NCBI GenBank assembly: GCA_030605515.1
Contig: JAUWIE010000130.1
Location: forward strand, 1-6,654
DNA from: Thermoplasmatota archaeon
GTDB lineage: Archaea; Thermoplasmatota; E2; DHVEG-1
DNA length: 6,654 nt
Direction: 5' to 3'
Below are positions 1 through 6,233 of this stretch, piece after piece. The notes beneath the pieces were generated by a model that saw only the letters and a list, made by a program, of their open reading frames with translations, searched no databases and had not been told where the DNA came from. A program made the position numbers and the translations under genes. How positions within the stretch are numbered: the first letter of the stretch is position 1; every line of letters starts with the position of its first letter.

Positions 1-42
1 TCATTAAAGTTTTTGTGGTTCAGAGCATAGATTTATTTTATA

Positions 43-1752
43 TTAATCCTCTTGATATAAGATCAATTCATCCAGTCCAATATTAGCATTATAGTTATAT
101 GTTGCATCAGGTAACATCATTCCAAAATTAGTTTTTGCATCAAGAGCTTTTTCTCTGTTATTAAAAAAGTCTAATTCAAAAATTCTTTTACTTTTAAATT
201 TATCATTTTTATAAATATCTGGAGATGTTGGAGACCAATCAGTTTCAAAACTGATATTGATCAGTTCTAGATCAGGAATTCCAACATAAAAATCATGTTC
301 AACTATAACTGGTTCATATCCCGCGTTATCTATGCTGAAAATCGTAATCTTCCAGTTTCCTTGCTTATCAAAAATAAAATTTTCATAATTCCAACTAAGA
401 TTATCAGAAATATCAACAAGATCCAATGTATAGTTATGACTCTCATCAGCATTCCAAATTATCTTTGCTGTTACTTCTTTAGCTTTTGATTTTGTAAATA
501 CAGTAATATCCACTGACTCATTTACAAGGCAAAAACTACCATTTATCGGCTGAATAAATTCCGTCCACCATCCATCAACAAAGCCTTTATTTTTAATTGA
601 AACATCTCCAGACTGGCTGATATTTGTTGTTTCGTTATAGCTAGTTCTATTTCCAGGGTTAGATTCAACATCAAAGTAGATACAGTAATATTTTTCATAA
701 GATGATCCCTTTACATTCCAAGTTAATATACCAGTAGCATTAGTCTCATTATTAAATCCCTTGCTTTCATTGAATCTATAAAGTTTTACTTCACCATCTC
801 CAACAATATTTCCATTAGTGTTGTATTCAATAAGTCGGATAGTATTATTTTCAAATTTGTTTGAAACAACGTTTAAATCACTTAAGTTTTGTGTAAAATT
901 AAAAGGTAATGATATGTTCCCATTTCCTTCTACAACTAGGAAATATCTATAATGCCAATTACAATCCCACCAATCCAATTTACCTACTTCTACAAATACA
1001 ATTTTTTCGTAAATATGTTCTATATTATTCTCTGTTAAATAAACCTCTAGTTTAATCGTTTGACTTCCAAAATACTGAGGTGTCCATTCAAAAGAAAAAG
1101 AATATGTTTCATCTCTTTTTAATCCATCCTCTTTTGAGATAATTTGAATAAGCCCTTCGCCGCTCGTCACTAGTTTAACATATACAGCATTATCCGTATC
1201 CTTTCCGTTATTCGTGATATTTGTGTAAATATTAACAGTTTCATTTATGCAAAACGTTTTAGGAGTTAGAACATCAATTATTTCTAGCTCAGTATCTTTT
1301 TCATAGATATAAATACCTGGGATTTTATCATTTACATTATTATCCTCTCTGATTTCAGGGATTCTATCATTATAGTCAACTATCACTCGTAAAGTTCGTA
1401 ACGTTTGATCACCTAACGTTGCTATCCACATGAGATTAAATGAAAATGAAGATCCAGCAGGTAAGCCATTGCTAGTACTATTAGTCGACACAATTATACT
1501 ATCAATGTAAAGCGCTATTTCTACTGTTGTACCAATATCAATATTTTTATTTCCAATATTTTCAATCTCAGCTATTACGGTTACTTTCTCTCCTTCATTT
1601 GCTGTATCCAGCGAATTGATTGATTTTATACTAAGATCAGGTAAGTCTTCTCCATTTGCAATAATTGTAATATTAAGAGCACTAAAAAACATTATAAAAA
1701 TCATAATAAAAATGTAATTTTTCATATTAAAATTGTTAAAATTTTTTAACAT
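43..1752 (-). CDS. Secreted surface protein with CARDB and DUF2341-like domains
   Basis: Seen: 569 residues. The hydrophobic segment at about 12-32 after a Lys/Asn-rich start is a Sec-type signal peptide. Residues 38-142 form a CARDB (Ig-like adhesion) domain ending in the family's typical 'DYNDRIPEIREDNN' stretch, and 154-257 a second, more diverged one. Residues 261-372 begin WWDCNWHYR and resemble DUF2341. A further beta-sandwich lies at about 397-490, and a third CARDB-like start at 493 breaks off at the C-terminus. About 19 N-X-S/T sequons suggest heavy glycosylation outside the cell. No C-terminal membrane anchor or sorting motif is visible. Inference: an extracellular or cell-wall-associated binding or structural protein of unknown ligand. 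The first ATG is preferred because GAGG lies four bases upstream and an in-frame stop lies just before it. The ATG at residue 10 would give a more standard signal peptide but lacks a ribosome site. Domain calls are by eye. Confidence 0.85.
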   Translation of the reverse strand: MLKNFNNFNMKNYIFIMIFIMFFSALNITIIANGEDLPDLSIKSINSLDTANEGEKVTVIAEIENIGNKNIDIGTTVEIALYIDSIIVSTNSTSNGLPAGSSFSFNLMWIATLGDQTLRTLRVIVDYNDRIPEIREDNNVNDKIPGIYIYEKDTELEIIDVLTPKTFCINETVNIYTNITNNGKDTDNAVYVKLVTSGEGLIQIISKEDGLKRDETYSFSFEWTPQYFGSQTIKLEVYLTENNIEHIYEKIVFVEVGKLDWWDCNWHYRYFLVVEGNGNISLPFNFTQNLSDLNVVSNKFENNTIRLIEYNTNGNIVGDGEVKLYRFNESKGFNNETNATGILTWNVKGSSYEKYYCIYFDVESNPGNRTSYNETTNISQSGDVSIKNKGFVDGWWTEFIQPINGSFCLVNESVDITVFTKSKAKEVTAKIIWNADESHNYTLDLVDISDNLSWNYENFIFDKQGNWKITIFSIDNAGYEPVIVEHDFYVGIPDLELINISFETDWSPTSPDIYKNDKFKSKRIFELDFFNNREKALDAKTNFGMMLPDATYNYNANIGLDELILYQED

Positions 1753-1946
1753 ATGACCTCAACTCTCAATCAATATGATCCCCCAATGCCTAAGAATGTA
1801 ATTAATATTTAACATGTTGTATTTGTATTTTTCTATTTATCATTAAAAAATAAATAATTTGTATAATTATAAGATATATAACGTTTTGCTCCATTAACAT
1901 AAATTATAAAACATATCTCAAGTTACCTGAGAGCAGATAAGATAAC
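1753..1946. promoter_or_regulatory. Divergent intergenic region with two candidate promoters
   Basis: This gap separates two genes read outwards, so both promoters should lie here. For the leftward secreted-protein gene, an AT-rich TATA-like element (AAATATTAAT on the minus strand, about 1800-1810) would place the transcript start near 1780, about 28 bases before the ATG. Its ribosome site GAGGTCAT (1753-1760 on the minus strand) touches the ATG. For the rightward carbonic anhydrase-like gene, ATTATAAAA at 1903-1911 would start the transcript near 1932, a 15-base leader without a strong Shine-Dalgarno. Box positions are inferred from archaeal promoter spacing. Confidence 0.4.
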
Positions 1947-2450
1947 ATGAAACCAGATATTCATAATTCAAGTTTTATTGCAAAAACAGCAGTCATAATT
2001 GGTGATGTTACAATTAAAAAGAACTGTGGTGTTTACCCATGTGCTGTAATACGTGGTGATAAAAATTCAATAATAATTGATGAGGGTTCAAATGTTCAAG
2101 ATTGCTGTGTAATCCATGTTGATAAAGAGCATAATGTGAAAATTGGTAAAAATGTTTCAATTGGACATGCCGCGGTAATACATGGAGCTACCATTGAAAA
2201 TAACTGTCTTATTGGGATAAATTCAACAATATTAAATGGAGCAAAAATTGGAAAAGGTTCAATAATCGGCGCCAACGCCCTTGTCACAACAGACATGGAG
2301 GTTCCTGAGAACTCTCTTGTATTAGGAGTTCCTGGAAAAATTATAAAACAAGATGAAAAGTTTTGTGAAATAGCTCGTTTAAATGCTGAGACTTACCAGA
2401 AATTATCAAAGGAGCACCTTGAAGGAAAACATCCAGTATATAGTAAATAG
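1947..2450 (+). CDS. Gamma-class carbonic anhydrase-like hexapeptide-repeat protein (CamH/YrdA type)
   Basis: Seen: 167 residues made of imperfect hexapeptide repeats ([LIV]-G-x4), which fold as a left-handed parallel beta-helix, then a C-terminal helix from about 135. The gamma-carbonic anhydrase signature is present: R36 and D38 (VIRGD), Q51 (NVQD), and metal ligands H57, H74 and H79. Known: these match Arg59, Asp61, Gln75, His81, His117 and His122 of Methanosarcina Cam. The short H57-H74 spacing shows that Cam's acidic loop is absent, as in CamH and YrdA. Function would be reversible hydration of CO2 in the cytoplasm as a trimer, with Zn or Fe; there is no signal peptide. Many relatives of this subgroup are annotated as transferases and some have no proven anhydrase activity, so the exact reaction is uncertain. 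It has its own promoter and converges on leuD with 54 bases between stops. Confidence 0.88.
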   Translation: MKPDIHNSSFIAKTAVIIGDVTIKKNCGVYPCAVIRGDKNSIIIDEGSNVQDCCVIHVDKEHNVKIGKNVSIGHAAVIHGATIENNCLIGINSTILNGAKIGKGSIIGANALVTTDMEVPENSLVLGVPGKIIKQDEKFCEIARLNAETYQKLSKEHLEGKHPVYSK

Positions 2451-2504
2451 GTAAATCGAAATAAATTATCAACTTTGTCATATAACTAATAATCCATCGA
2501 TGAA

Positions 2505-2517
2505 TTATTTCTTTTTT
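2505..2517 (+). terminator. Oligo-T tract, candidate terminator of the carbonic anhydrase-like gene
   Basis: TTATTTCTTTTTT lies 55 bases beyond the stop of the rightward gene and inside the last codons of the convergent leuD (its Lys-Lys-Lys end). Archaeal RNA polymerase stops at oligo-U, so this is a reasonable 3' end. The match is partly forced by the lysine codons on the other strand, so it could be coincidence. No hairpin is visible. Confidence 0.3.
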
Positions 2518-2987
2518 AGTTTTGATCGGGTGTAAGCAAGTAATCCGCCAGCGTCTCGAATTGCTAGTATTTCTTTTGGAAGTTTTGGAAATGAAAATTT
2601 ATTTTCACCGACAATTATTTTACCATTATCAATATCAAGTTCGATATGATCTCCTTCAGAAAACGCTTTAACTGCTTCTGGGCATTCAATAAGAATCAAG
2701 CCTTGATTAATTGCTGCTCTGTAAAAGATACGAGCATAGCTTTCTGCTACAATTGCTTTGATCCCTACGGCTTTTAGTCCTATTACGGGTTGTTCACGCG
2801 AACTACCGCATCCAAAATTTTTTCCTGTAACTAATATATCTCCTTTTTTAACGTTCTTTGAAAATGATGGATCTAAATCCTCAAGCAAATGTGGTTTGAT
2901 CTCATCAGCTGTACTACATGTATAAGTGTATTTTCCAGGAAACAGCATATCTGTGTTTATATTATCTCCATATTTCCAGATCTTCAT
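2505..2987 (-). CDS. leuD: 3-isopropylmalate dehydratase small subunit (LeuD/HacB family)
   Basis: Seen: 160 residues, the usual length for the archaeal/short LeuD family. G7-D-N-I-N-T-D13 is the family start motif, G59-C-G-S-S-R-E-Q66 the substrate-binding motif, and AESYARIFYRAAINQGL (81-97) the conserved helix and turn. Known: this swivelling domain binds the substrate's variable side chain and pairs with the LeuC subunit to move a hydroxyl group by dehydration and rehydration (2- to 3-isopropylmalate in leucine synthesis). The specificity loop reads PGKYTYT (17-23), unlike the usual PxxYL, so citramalate, homoaconitate or a dimethylmalate-type substrate cannot be excluded. Its ATG overlaps the leuC stop in ATGA, and AAGGAG inside leuC, eight bases upstream, supports this start and translational coupling. 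Family is certain; substrate is inferred. Confidence 0.9.
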   Translation of the reverse strand: MKIWKYGDNINTDMLFPGKYTYTCSTADEIKPHLLEDLDPSFSKNVKKGDILVTGKNFGCGSSREQPVIGLKAVGIKAIVAESYARIFYRAAINQGLILIECPEAVKAFSEGDHIELDIDNGKIIVGENKFSFPKLPKEILAIRDAGGLLAYTRSKLKKK

Positions 2988-4252
2988 TTCTTCATCTCCT
3001 TTCTTGGATCTATTATTTTTCCATATATCGCTGATGCAGCAACAGTAGCGGGGCTAGCAAGATAAATCTCAGCTTCTTTACAACCCATACGACCCTTAAA
3101 ATTCCTATTTGCAGTACTAAGACATCGTTCACCCGGTGCCAATACCCCTTGATGAGCACCAAGACATGGACCACAGCCAGGTGGAAGAATTATACCTCCC
3201 GCTCTAACTAAAGTTTCAATTATACCTTCTTTTAAAGCTCCTTCATATATATTTTTTGATGCAGGAAGAATTAGCAGTCTTGTATCTGGATGTATCTTTT
3301 TATTTTTTAGAATTTGTGCAACGATTCTTAAATCGGAAAGTCTACCATTAGTACATGTGCCTATAAGACATTGTTGAATATCTAAACCAGCTATATCTGA
3401 TACAGGTTTAACGTTATCCACACTATGAGGACAGGCAACCATTGGTTCAATTTCACTTAGATTATATTCTAATTCTTTTGAATATAACGCATTTTTATCA
3501 GGAAAAACAGGTTTATAACTTGAGCGAGATATTCCAATTGAGTTAAGATAATTTGTTGTAATATCATCCACTAAAAAAACAGCGTTTTTTGCACCCATCT
3601 CAACACCCATATTAGCAATTGTAAATCGATCATCCAATGATAGTTGTCCAACGTCACCATGATATTCAACAGAACAGTAATTTGCACCAGAGGCTGAAAT
3701 ATCACCAATAATATGTAAGATCATATCTTTTGCAGATAATCCAAATTGTAATTTACCTTGTAAGTTAATTTTTATACTATTAGGTACTTTAAGCCAAGTC
3801 TCACCAGTTAACATTAAAGATGCTGCCTCAGTTCGATCAATTCCTGAAGAAAAAGCACCAATTGCTCCATAAGAACATGTATGAGAGTCACTTCCAAGTA
3901 TTATTTTTCCAGGTAAAGCAAATCCTTTCTCAACTACTATCTGATGACATACACCAACACCAACATCAAAGAAATTTTTAATGTCATAAGTTCGTACAAA
4001 ATCCCTAATGACTTTATGATTCACTGCTGTTTTCTCAGACGCTGCAGGAATAACATGATCAAGAACAATAATTGATAGAGATTTTGAGTGAACTCCATAT
4101 TCTTTTAATTCATTCGTTATTTTCTGAATAATTGCTGCAGTGTTATCATGAGTTAGAAGATGATCTGGATGTACTGTTACAATTTGACCAGGAATTACAT
4201 CTTTATTATCAGAATATTCTGCAAGTAGTTTTTCCACAAATGTCATATCCAT
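2984..4252 (-). CDS. leuC: 3-isopropylmalate dehydratase large subunit (aconitase family)
   Basis: Seen: 422 residues, matching the archaeal LeuC/HacA length. The [4Fe-4S] ligands are C300 (GTCTNGR), C360 and C363 (PGCGPC). Other family motifs are H35-D36, D65-H66, S121-D-S-H-T125 and S379-TANRNFKGR388. Known: this subunit carries the cluster and most catalytic residues. With the small subunit it isomerises 2-isopropylmalate to 3-isopropylmalate, or acts on a homologous substrate, in the cytoplasm. The stretch G137-I-D-R-T-E-A143 differs from the G-S-T-D form I recall from methanogen LeuC/HacA, hinting at a separate subgroup. GGAGG nine bases before the first ATG supports this start over the ATG at codon 3. 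It is first in a two-gene operon with leuD; leuA and leuB are not in the window. All catalytic motifs are intact, and substrate identity is inferred. Confidence 0.92.
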   Translation of the reverse strand: MDMTFVEKLLAEYSDNKDVIPGQIVTVHPDHLLTHDNTAAIIQKITNELKEYGVHSKSLSIIVLDHVIPAASEKTAVNHKVIRDFVRTYDIKNFFDVGVGVCHQIVVEKGFALPGKIILGSDSHTCSYGAIGAFSSGIDRTEAASLMLTGETWLKVPNSIKINLQGKLQFGLSAKDMILHIIGDISASGANYCSVEYHGDVGQLSLDDRFTIANMGVEMGAKNAVFLVDDITTNYLNSIGISRSSYKPVFPDKNALYSKELEYNLSEIEPMVACPHSVDNVKPVSDIAGLDIQQCLIGTCTNGRLSDLRIVAQILKNKKIHPDTRLLILPASKNIYEGALKEGIIETLVRAGGIILPPGCGPCLGAHQGVLAPGERCLSTANRNFKGRMGCKEAEIYLASPATVAASAIYGKIIDPRKEMKK

Positions 4253-4261
4253 TTTAACATG

Positions 4262-4266
4262 CCTCC
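4262..4266 (-). promoter_or_regulatory. Ribosome binding site of leuC
   Basis: GGAGG on the minus strand, nine bases before the leuC ATG. It is the strongest Shine-Dalgarno match in the window and fixes the leuC start. An ATG just after it is in another frame and closes within a few codons. Confidence 0.8.
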
Positions 4267-4284
4267 ATTAATAATGTATAGTTT

Positions 4285-4303
4285 ACTATTACTTATTAAT
4301 AGT
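4285..4303. repeat. 7-bp inverted repeat over the predicted leuC TATA box
   Basis: ACTATTA and TAATAGT are perfect inverted arms separated by CTTAT. The repeat covers the stretch where the leuC TATA box is expected, so a regulator bound there could block transcription of leuC-leuD. The surrounding DNA is very AT-rich, and a repeat of this size can arise by chance. Confidence 0.35.
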
Positions 4304-4411
4304 TTTGAGAATAGGAATTAAAATTATCCTCTTATAATTTACCTAAAAATAAAATCCGACAATGAGAAAATATAAGTTATAGTTAGAACATATTGAATTT
4401 GACGAGGAGAG

Positions 4412-5263
4412 ATGAAATCAAGATATCTATTTAAAAATAAATTTGCTGTTTCAGGAGTGATTGAAGCGCTGTTGCTTGTTGCTCTTGTAGCTATTATAAT
4501 TTCAACCATTCAGTTATTATACGTACCTCAAATAATGGAGGAAAAAGAAGCCGAACATATGGATGAAGTGGCAAACCAATTTTCTTTTTTAAAGGCGATG
4601 ATAGATCTACAATCTGCAACATCAGAAGATGTACCAATATCATCCCCAATAACATTAGGTAATAGTAAGCTTCCATTTTTTGTTACAATGGGTGCATCTG
4701 GTCAACTTTCAATAATTGATAAATATAAGACTGAGTGGGAGATAAAAACGGATGCTCGAACAATTCCTTTAACTTCAATTATTTTTGAGGCATATAATTA
4801 TTATTTTATAGATCAAATCTATGTACTTGAAGGTGGAGGGATCATTGTTAATCAACCTGATGGTGAATCGATGCGAGTTGATCCACCTATTACAATAGAA
4901 AATGGATCAAAGATCAATATTAAATTTTATCTACCTCTGATTACTAGTGTTCCAGGGAAAAATTTGACAGCTCATGATAAAACCTGTTTTGTTCGTACTA
5001 ATTACTCTAGTGATATTACATATTCTGAAGATATTACATATTTTGAGATTCATACAAAATATCTGAACGCCTGGAATGAGTCGCTTTGTAGATTATTGGA
5101 AAAATATATCGATTATGGATATGTAACTGTTGATCTATTGCCTTTGGGTTCTCCCACATATGTAAGGATAAACCGCATAAACCCCACCTTACTTCATATG
5201 GATCTAACTGTAGTATCTATCGGAGCTCAGACCGGTGCAGGAGTTGTTATTCAGAGTAGTTAA
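4412..5263 (+). CDS. Pilin-like, membrane-anchored extracytoplasmic protein (DUF7289 type)
   Basis: Seen: 283 residues. A short basic start (KSRYLFKNK) and AVSGVIEALLL lead into a single hydrophobic segment (about 12-37), followed by an acidic helix (42-66) and a beta-rich outer domain. Known: the pattern basic-A-V-S-x-V-I-x plus one N-terminal helix is that of archaeal type IV pilin-like proteins and DUF7289-like secreted proteins; cleavage by a prepilin peptidase would fall after A12. The helix with QFSFLKAMID, a proline-bounded strand region (PISSPITLG), and a GGG (141-143) before a beta stretch agree with DUF7289 as I remember it. Inference: an exported surface or pseudopilus component anchored in the membrane; function unknown. 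Residues 201-212 are a tandem DITYSE/DITYFE duplication. No pilus ATPase or membrane platform gene is adjacent. GAGG lies four bases before the ATG and an in-frame stop lies 12 bases upstream, fixing the start. Confidence 0.75.
   Translation: MKSRYLFKNKFAVSGVIEALLLVALVAIIISTIQLLYVPQIMEEKEAEHMDEVANQFSFLKAMIDLQSATSEDVPISSPITLGNSKLPFFVTMGASGQLSIIDKYKTEWEIKTDARTIPLTSIIFEAYNYYFIDQIYVLEGGGIIVNQPDGESMRVDPPITIENGSKINIKFYLPLITSVPGKNLTAHDKTCFVRTNYSSDITYSEDITYFEIHTKYLNAWNESLCRLLEKYIDYGYVTVDLLPLGSPTYVRINRINPTLLHMDLTVVSIGAQTGAGVVIQSS
5012..5047 (+). repeat. Two tandem copies of an 18-bp unit inside the pilin-like gene
   Basis: Units 5012-5029 and 5030-5047 both begin GATATTACATATT and differ at two of 18 bases. 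They encode DITYSE and DITYFE (residues 201-212). The high identity suggests a recent in-frame duplication in a surface-exposed beta region. Confidence 0.85.
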
Positions 5264-5296
5264 CTTATAAAAATGGAGTAAAAATTTATAACAAAG

Positions 5297-5303
5297 TTTT
5301 TTT
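5297..5303 (+). terminator. Oligo-T tract after the pilin-like gene
   Basis: Seven consecutive T lie 33 bases beyond the stop of the pilin-like gene, with no hairpin before them. This is the form of an archaeal oligo-U terminator. It would separate that gene's transcript from the downstream KaiC-like gene. Confidence 0.45.
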
Positions 5304-5345
5304 ATTAACTATGATATATAGTAAGAGAGAAAGATTGAGGATGAG

Positions 5346-5402
5346 ATGTCGACCTATAAATTGTGTATCTGGAGAGCTGTGTTGAAAAATATTAAAAGCT
5401 AG
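5346..5402 (+). CDS. Possible micro-ORF of 18 codons upstream of the KaiC-like gene
   Basis: Seen: an ATG at 5346 opens an 18-residue frame (MSTYKLCIWRAVLKNIKS) closed by TAG, 34 bases before the KaiC-like start. GAGG at 5337-5340 lies five bases before the ATG, nearly the same arrangement as the two exported-protein genes of this window. A TATA-like AAATTTATAA at 5282-5291 could start a transcript near 5315. The peptide is basic and amphipathic-looking and resembles nothing I know. It could be a small protein, a leader peptide, or chance; a frame this short is expected often. Very uncertain. Confidence 0.18.
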   Translation: MSTYKLCIWRAVLKNIKS

Positions 5403-5403
5403 T

Positions 5404-5430
5404 AAAAAATAAATATCACATAATTAAGGG
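5404..5430 (+). promoter_or_regulatory. Candidate promoter of the KaiC-like gene
   Basis: AAAAATAAATAT at 5404-5415 is centred about 27 bases before the KaiC-like ATG, the spacing that would give a nearly leaderless transcript. AAGGG at 5426-5430, six bases before the ATG, is a weak alternative ribosome site. If the more distal TATA-like site at 5282-5291 is used instead, the leader would include the micro-ORF. Confidence 0.35.
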
Positions 5431-5436
5431 TTATTT

Positions 5437-6216
5437 ATGGTTAAAAGCAAGAATTCAGGTAATGATTCAGAAAAAATCGAAATATTAAAAACAGGTATCG
5501 ATGGATTAGATAATTTATTTGAAAAAGGAGGAGTTCCAAAAGGTAACTCTGTTTTGGTAGCAGGTGGAACTGGTACGGGTAAAAGTACATTATGTAGACA
5601 AATCTGTTATAATCTTGTTTCTAATGGTAAACGATGTATGTATGTTAGTTTTGAGGAAAGTATTGAGCGTATTGAAAAAAGTATGGTTAATTTTGGCTGG
5701 AACATCAAGAAATATAGAGAAAATAGTAATTTTTTAATTCAGAAGATCAACCCTCTTGATATATTAAGGATGAAGTTTGGTTCGCTAGGAGGTTCAGGTT
5801 CAGCAACTGAGATTTCATACAAAATTAAACCATTAGTTATTCCAAGAGATTTTAATCCTGATTTTATCGCTGTTGATTCTTTAACGGCTATTATTGCTGC
5901 TTCCATTAGTAAAGAAAAGAATTATCGTGTATATCTTCAGCAATTGTTTAATTTTTTTGAGGAGACTGGTGCAACCTCATTTTTAATAACTGAGACTGAG
6001 CAGATGCCTACAAGATATAGTGATACTGGTATCGAGGAGTTTTTAGCTGATGGAATAATTGTTTTATATAATATTAAAAAAGAGATAGGTCGTGAAAACG
6101 CAATTGAAATTTTAAAAATGAGATATGGGAAACATAATAAGAAGATTGTATTAATGGAAATATCAAATAACGGTATTAAAGTATATCCGACAAAGCATGT
6201 TTTATTGTCTCATTAA
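5437..6216 (+). CDS. KaiC-like single-domain RecA-superfamily ATPase
   Basis: Seen: 259 residues with one RecA/KaiC core. The N-terminal GIDGLDNLFEKGGVPKG (20-36) is the family signature. The Walker A motif is G43-GTGTGKS-T51, the catalytic glutamates are E73/E74 (SFEES), and the Walker B strand ends at D147 (FIAVDSLTA). The region TGIEEFLADGII (197-208) and K227-M-R229 correspond to the conserved stretch and trans-acting Lys/Arg finger of KaiC hexamers. Known: KaiC proper has two such domains; archaeal one-domain relatives (COG0467) are ATP-binding signalling or regulatory proteins, and ArlH of the archaellum motor is a related family. There is no transmembrane segment, so it is cytoplasmic. 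All ATPase motifs look intact. No KaiA/KaiB-like gene or receptor is adjacent. Its role here is unknown; a link to the upstream pilin-like gene is only positional. It converges with the small gene at 6232, 15 bases away. Confidence 0.9.
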   Translation: MVKSKNSGNDSEKIEILKTGIDGLDNLFEKGGVPKGNSVLVAGGTGTGKSTLCRQICYNLVSNGKRCMYVSFEESIERIEKSMVNFGWNIKKYRENSNFLIQKINPLDILRMKFGSLGGSGSATEISYKIKPLVIPRDFNPDFIAVDSLTAIIAASISKEKNYRVYLQQLFNFFEETGATSFLITETEQMPTRYSDTGIEEFLADGIIVLYNIKKEIGRENAIEILKMRYGKHNKKIVLMEISNNGIKVYPTKHVLLSH

Positions 6217-6227
6217 TACAATTCTGA

Positions 6228-6233
6228 TTTTTT
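6228..6233 (+). terminator. Oligo-T tract after the KaiC-like gene
   Basis: Six T begin 12 bases beyond the KaiC-like stop and run into the stop codon of the convergent small gene. This is a plausible archaeal terminator in a very short convergent gap; no hairpin is visible. Confidence 0.4.

Larger units (their letters stand above)
4253..4411. promoter_or_regulatory. Divergent promoter region of leuC-leuD and the pilin-like gene
   Basis: Both neighbours are read outwards from this gap. For leuC a TATA-like stretch (CTATTAATAAG on the minus strand, about 4292-4302) would give a start near 4270, just ahead of its GGAGG. For the rightward gene AAAATATAAG at 4367-4376 would start the transcript near 4398, a leader of about 14 bases that includes the GAGGAG ribosome site (4404-4409). 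These are assignments by spacing and not proof. Confidence 0.4.

Noticed and set aside
1..42. Continuation of the CARDB protein beyond its stop through a frameshift.
   Set aside because: None of the three minus-strand frames here gives CARDB-like sequence, and stops occur quickly, so a simple frameshift is not supported within the visible bases.
295..489. Open frame on the plus strand inside the CARDB protein gene.
   Set aside because: It is antisense to a coherent multi-domain protein, and no promoter or ribosome site precedes it.
2096..2296. Open frame on the minus strand inside the carbonic anhydrase-like gene.
   Set aside because: It lies wholly opposite a gene with intact catalytic motifs, and its protein has no domain character.
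4494..4676. Open frame on the minus strand inside the pilin-like gene.
   Set aside because: It is antisense to a gene with a clear start and fold pattern, and its hydrophobic look mirrors the opposite strand's composition.
5311..5385. 24-codon frame with three cysteines in the gap before the KaiC-like gene (MIYSKRERLRM...).
   Set aside because: Its ATG follows an oligo-T and AT-rich stretch with no ribosome site, it overlaps the better-supported micro-ORF in another frame, and it resembles nothing known.
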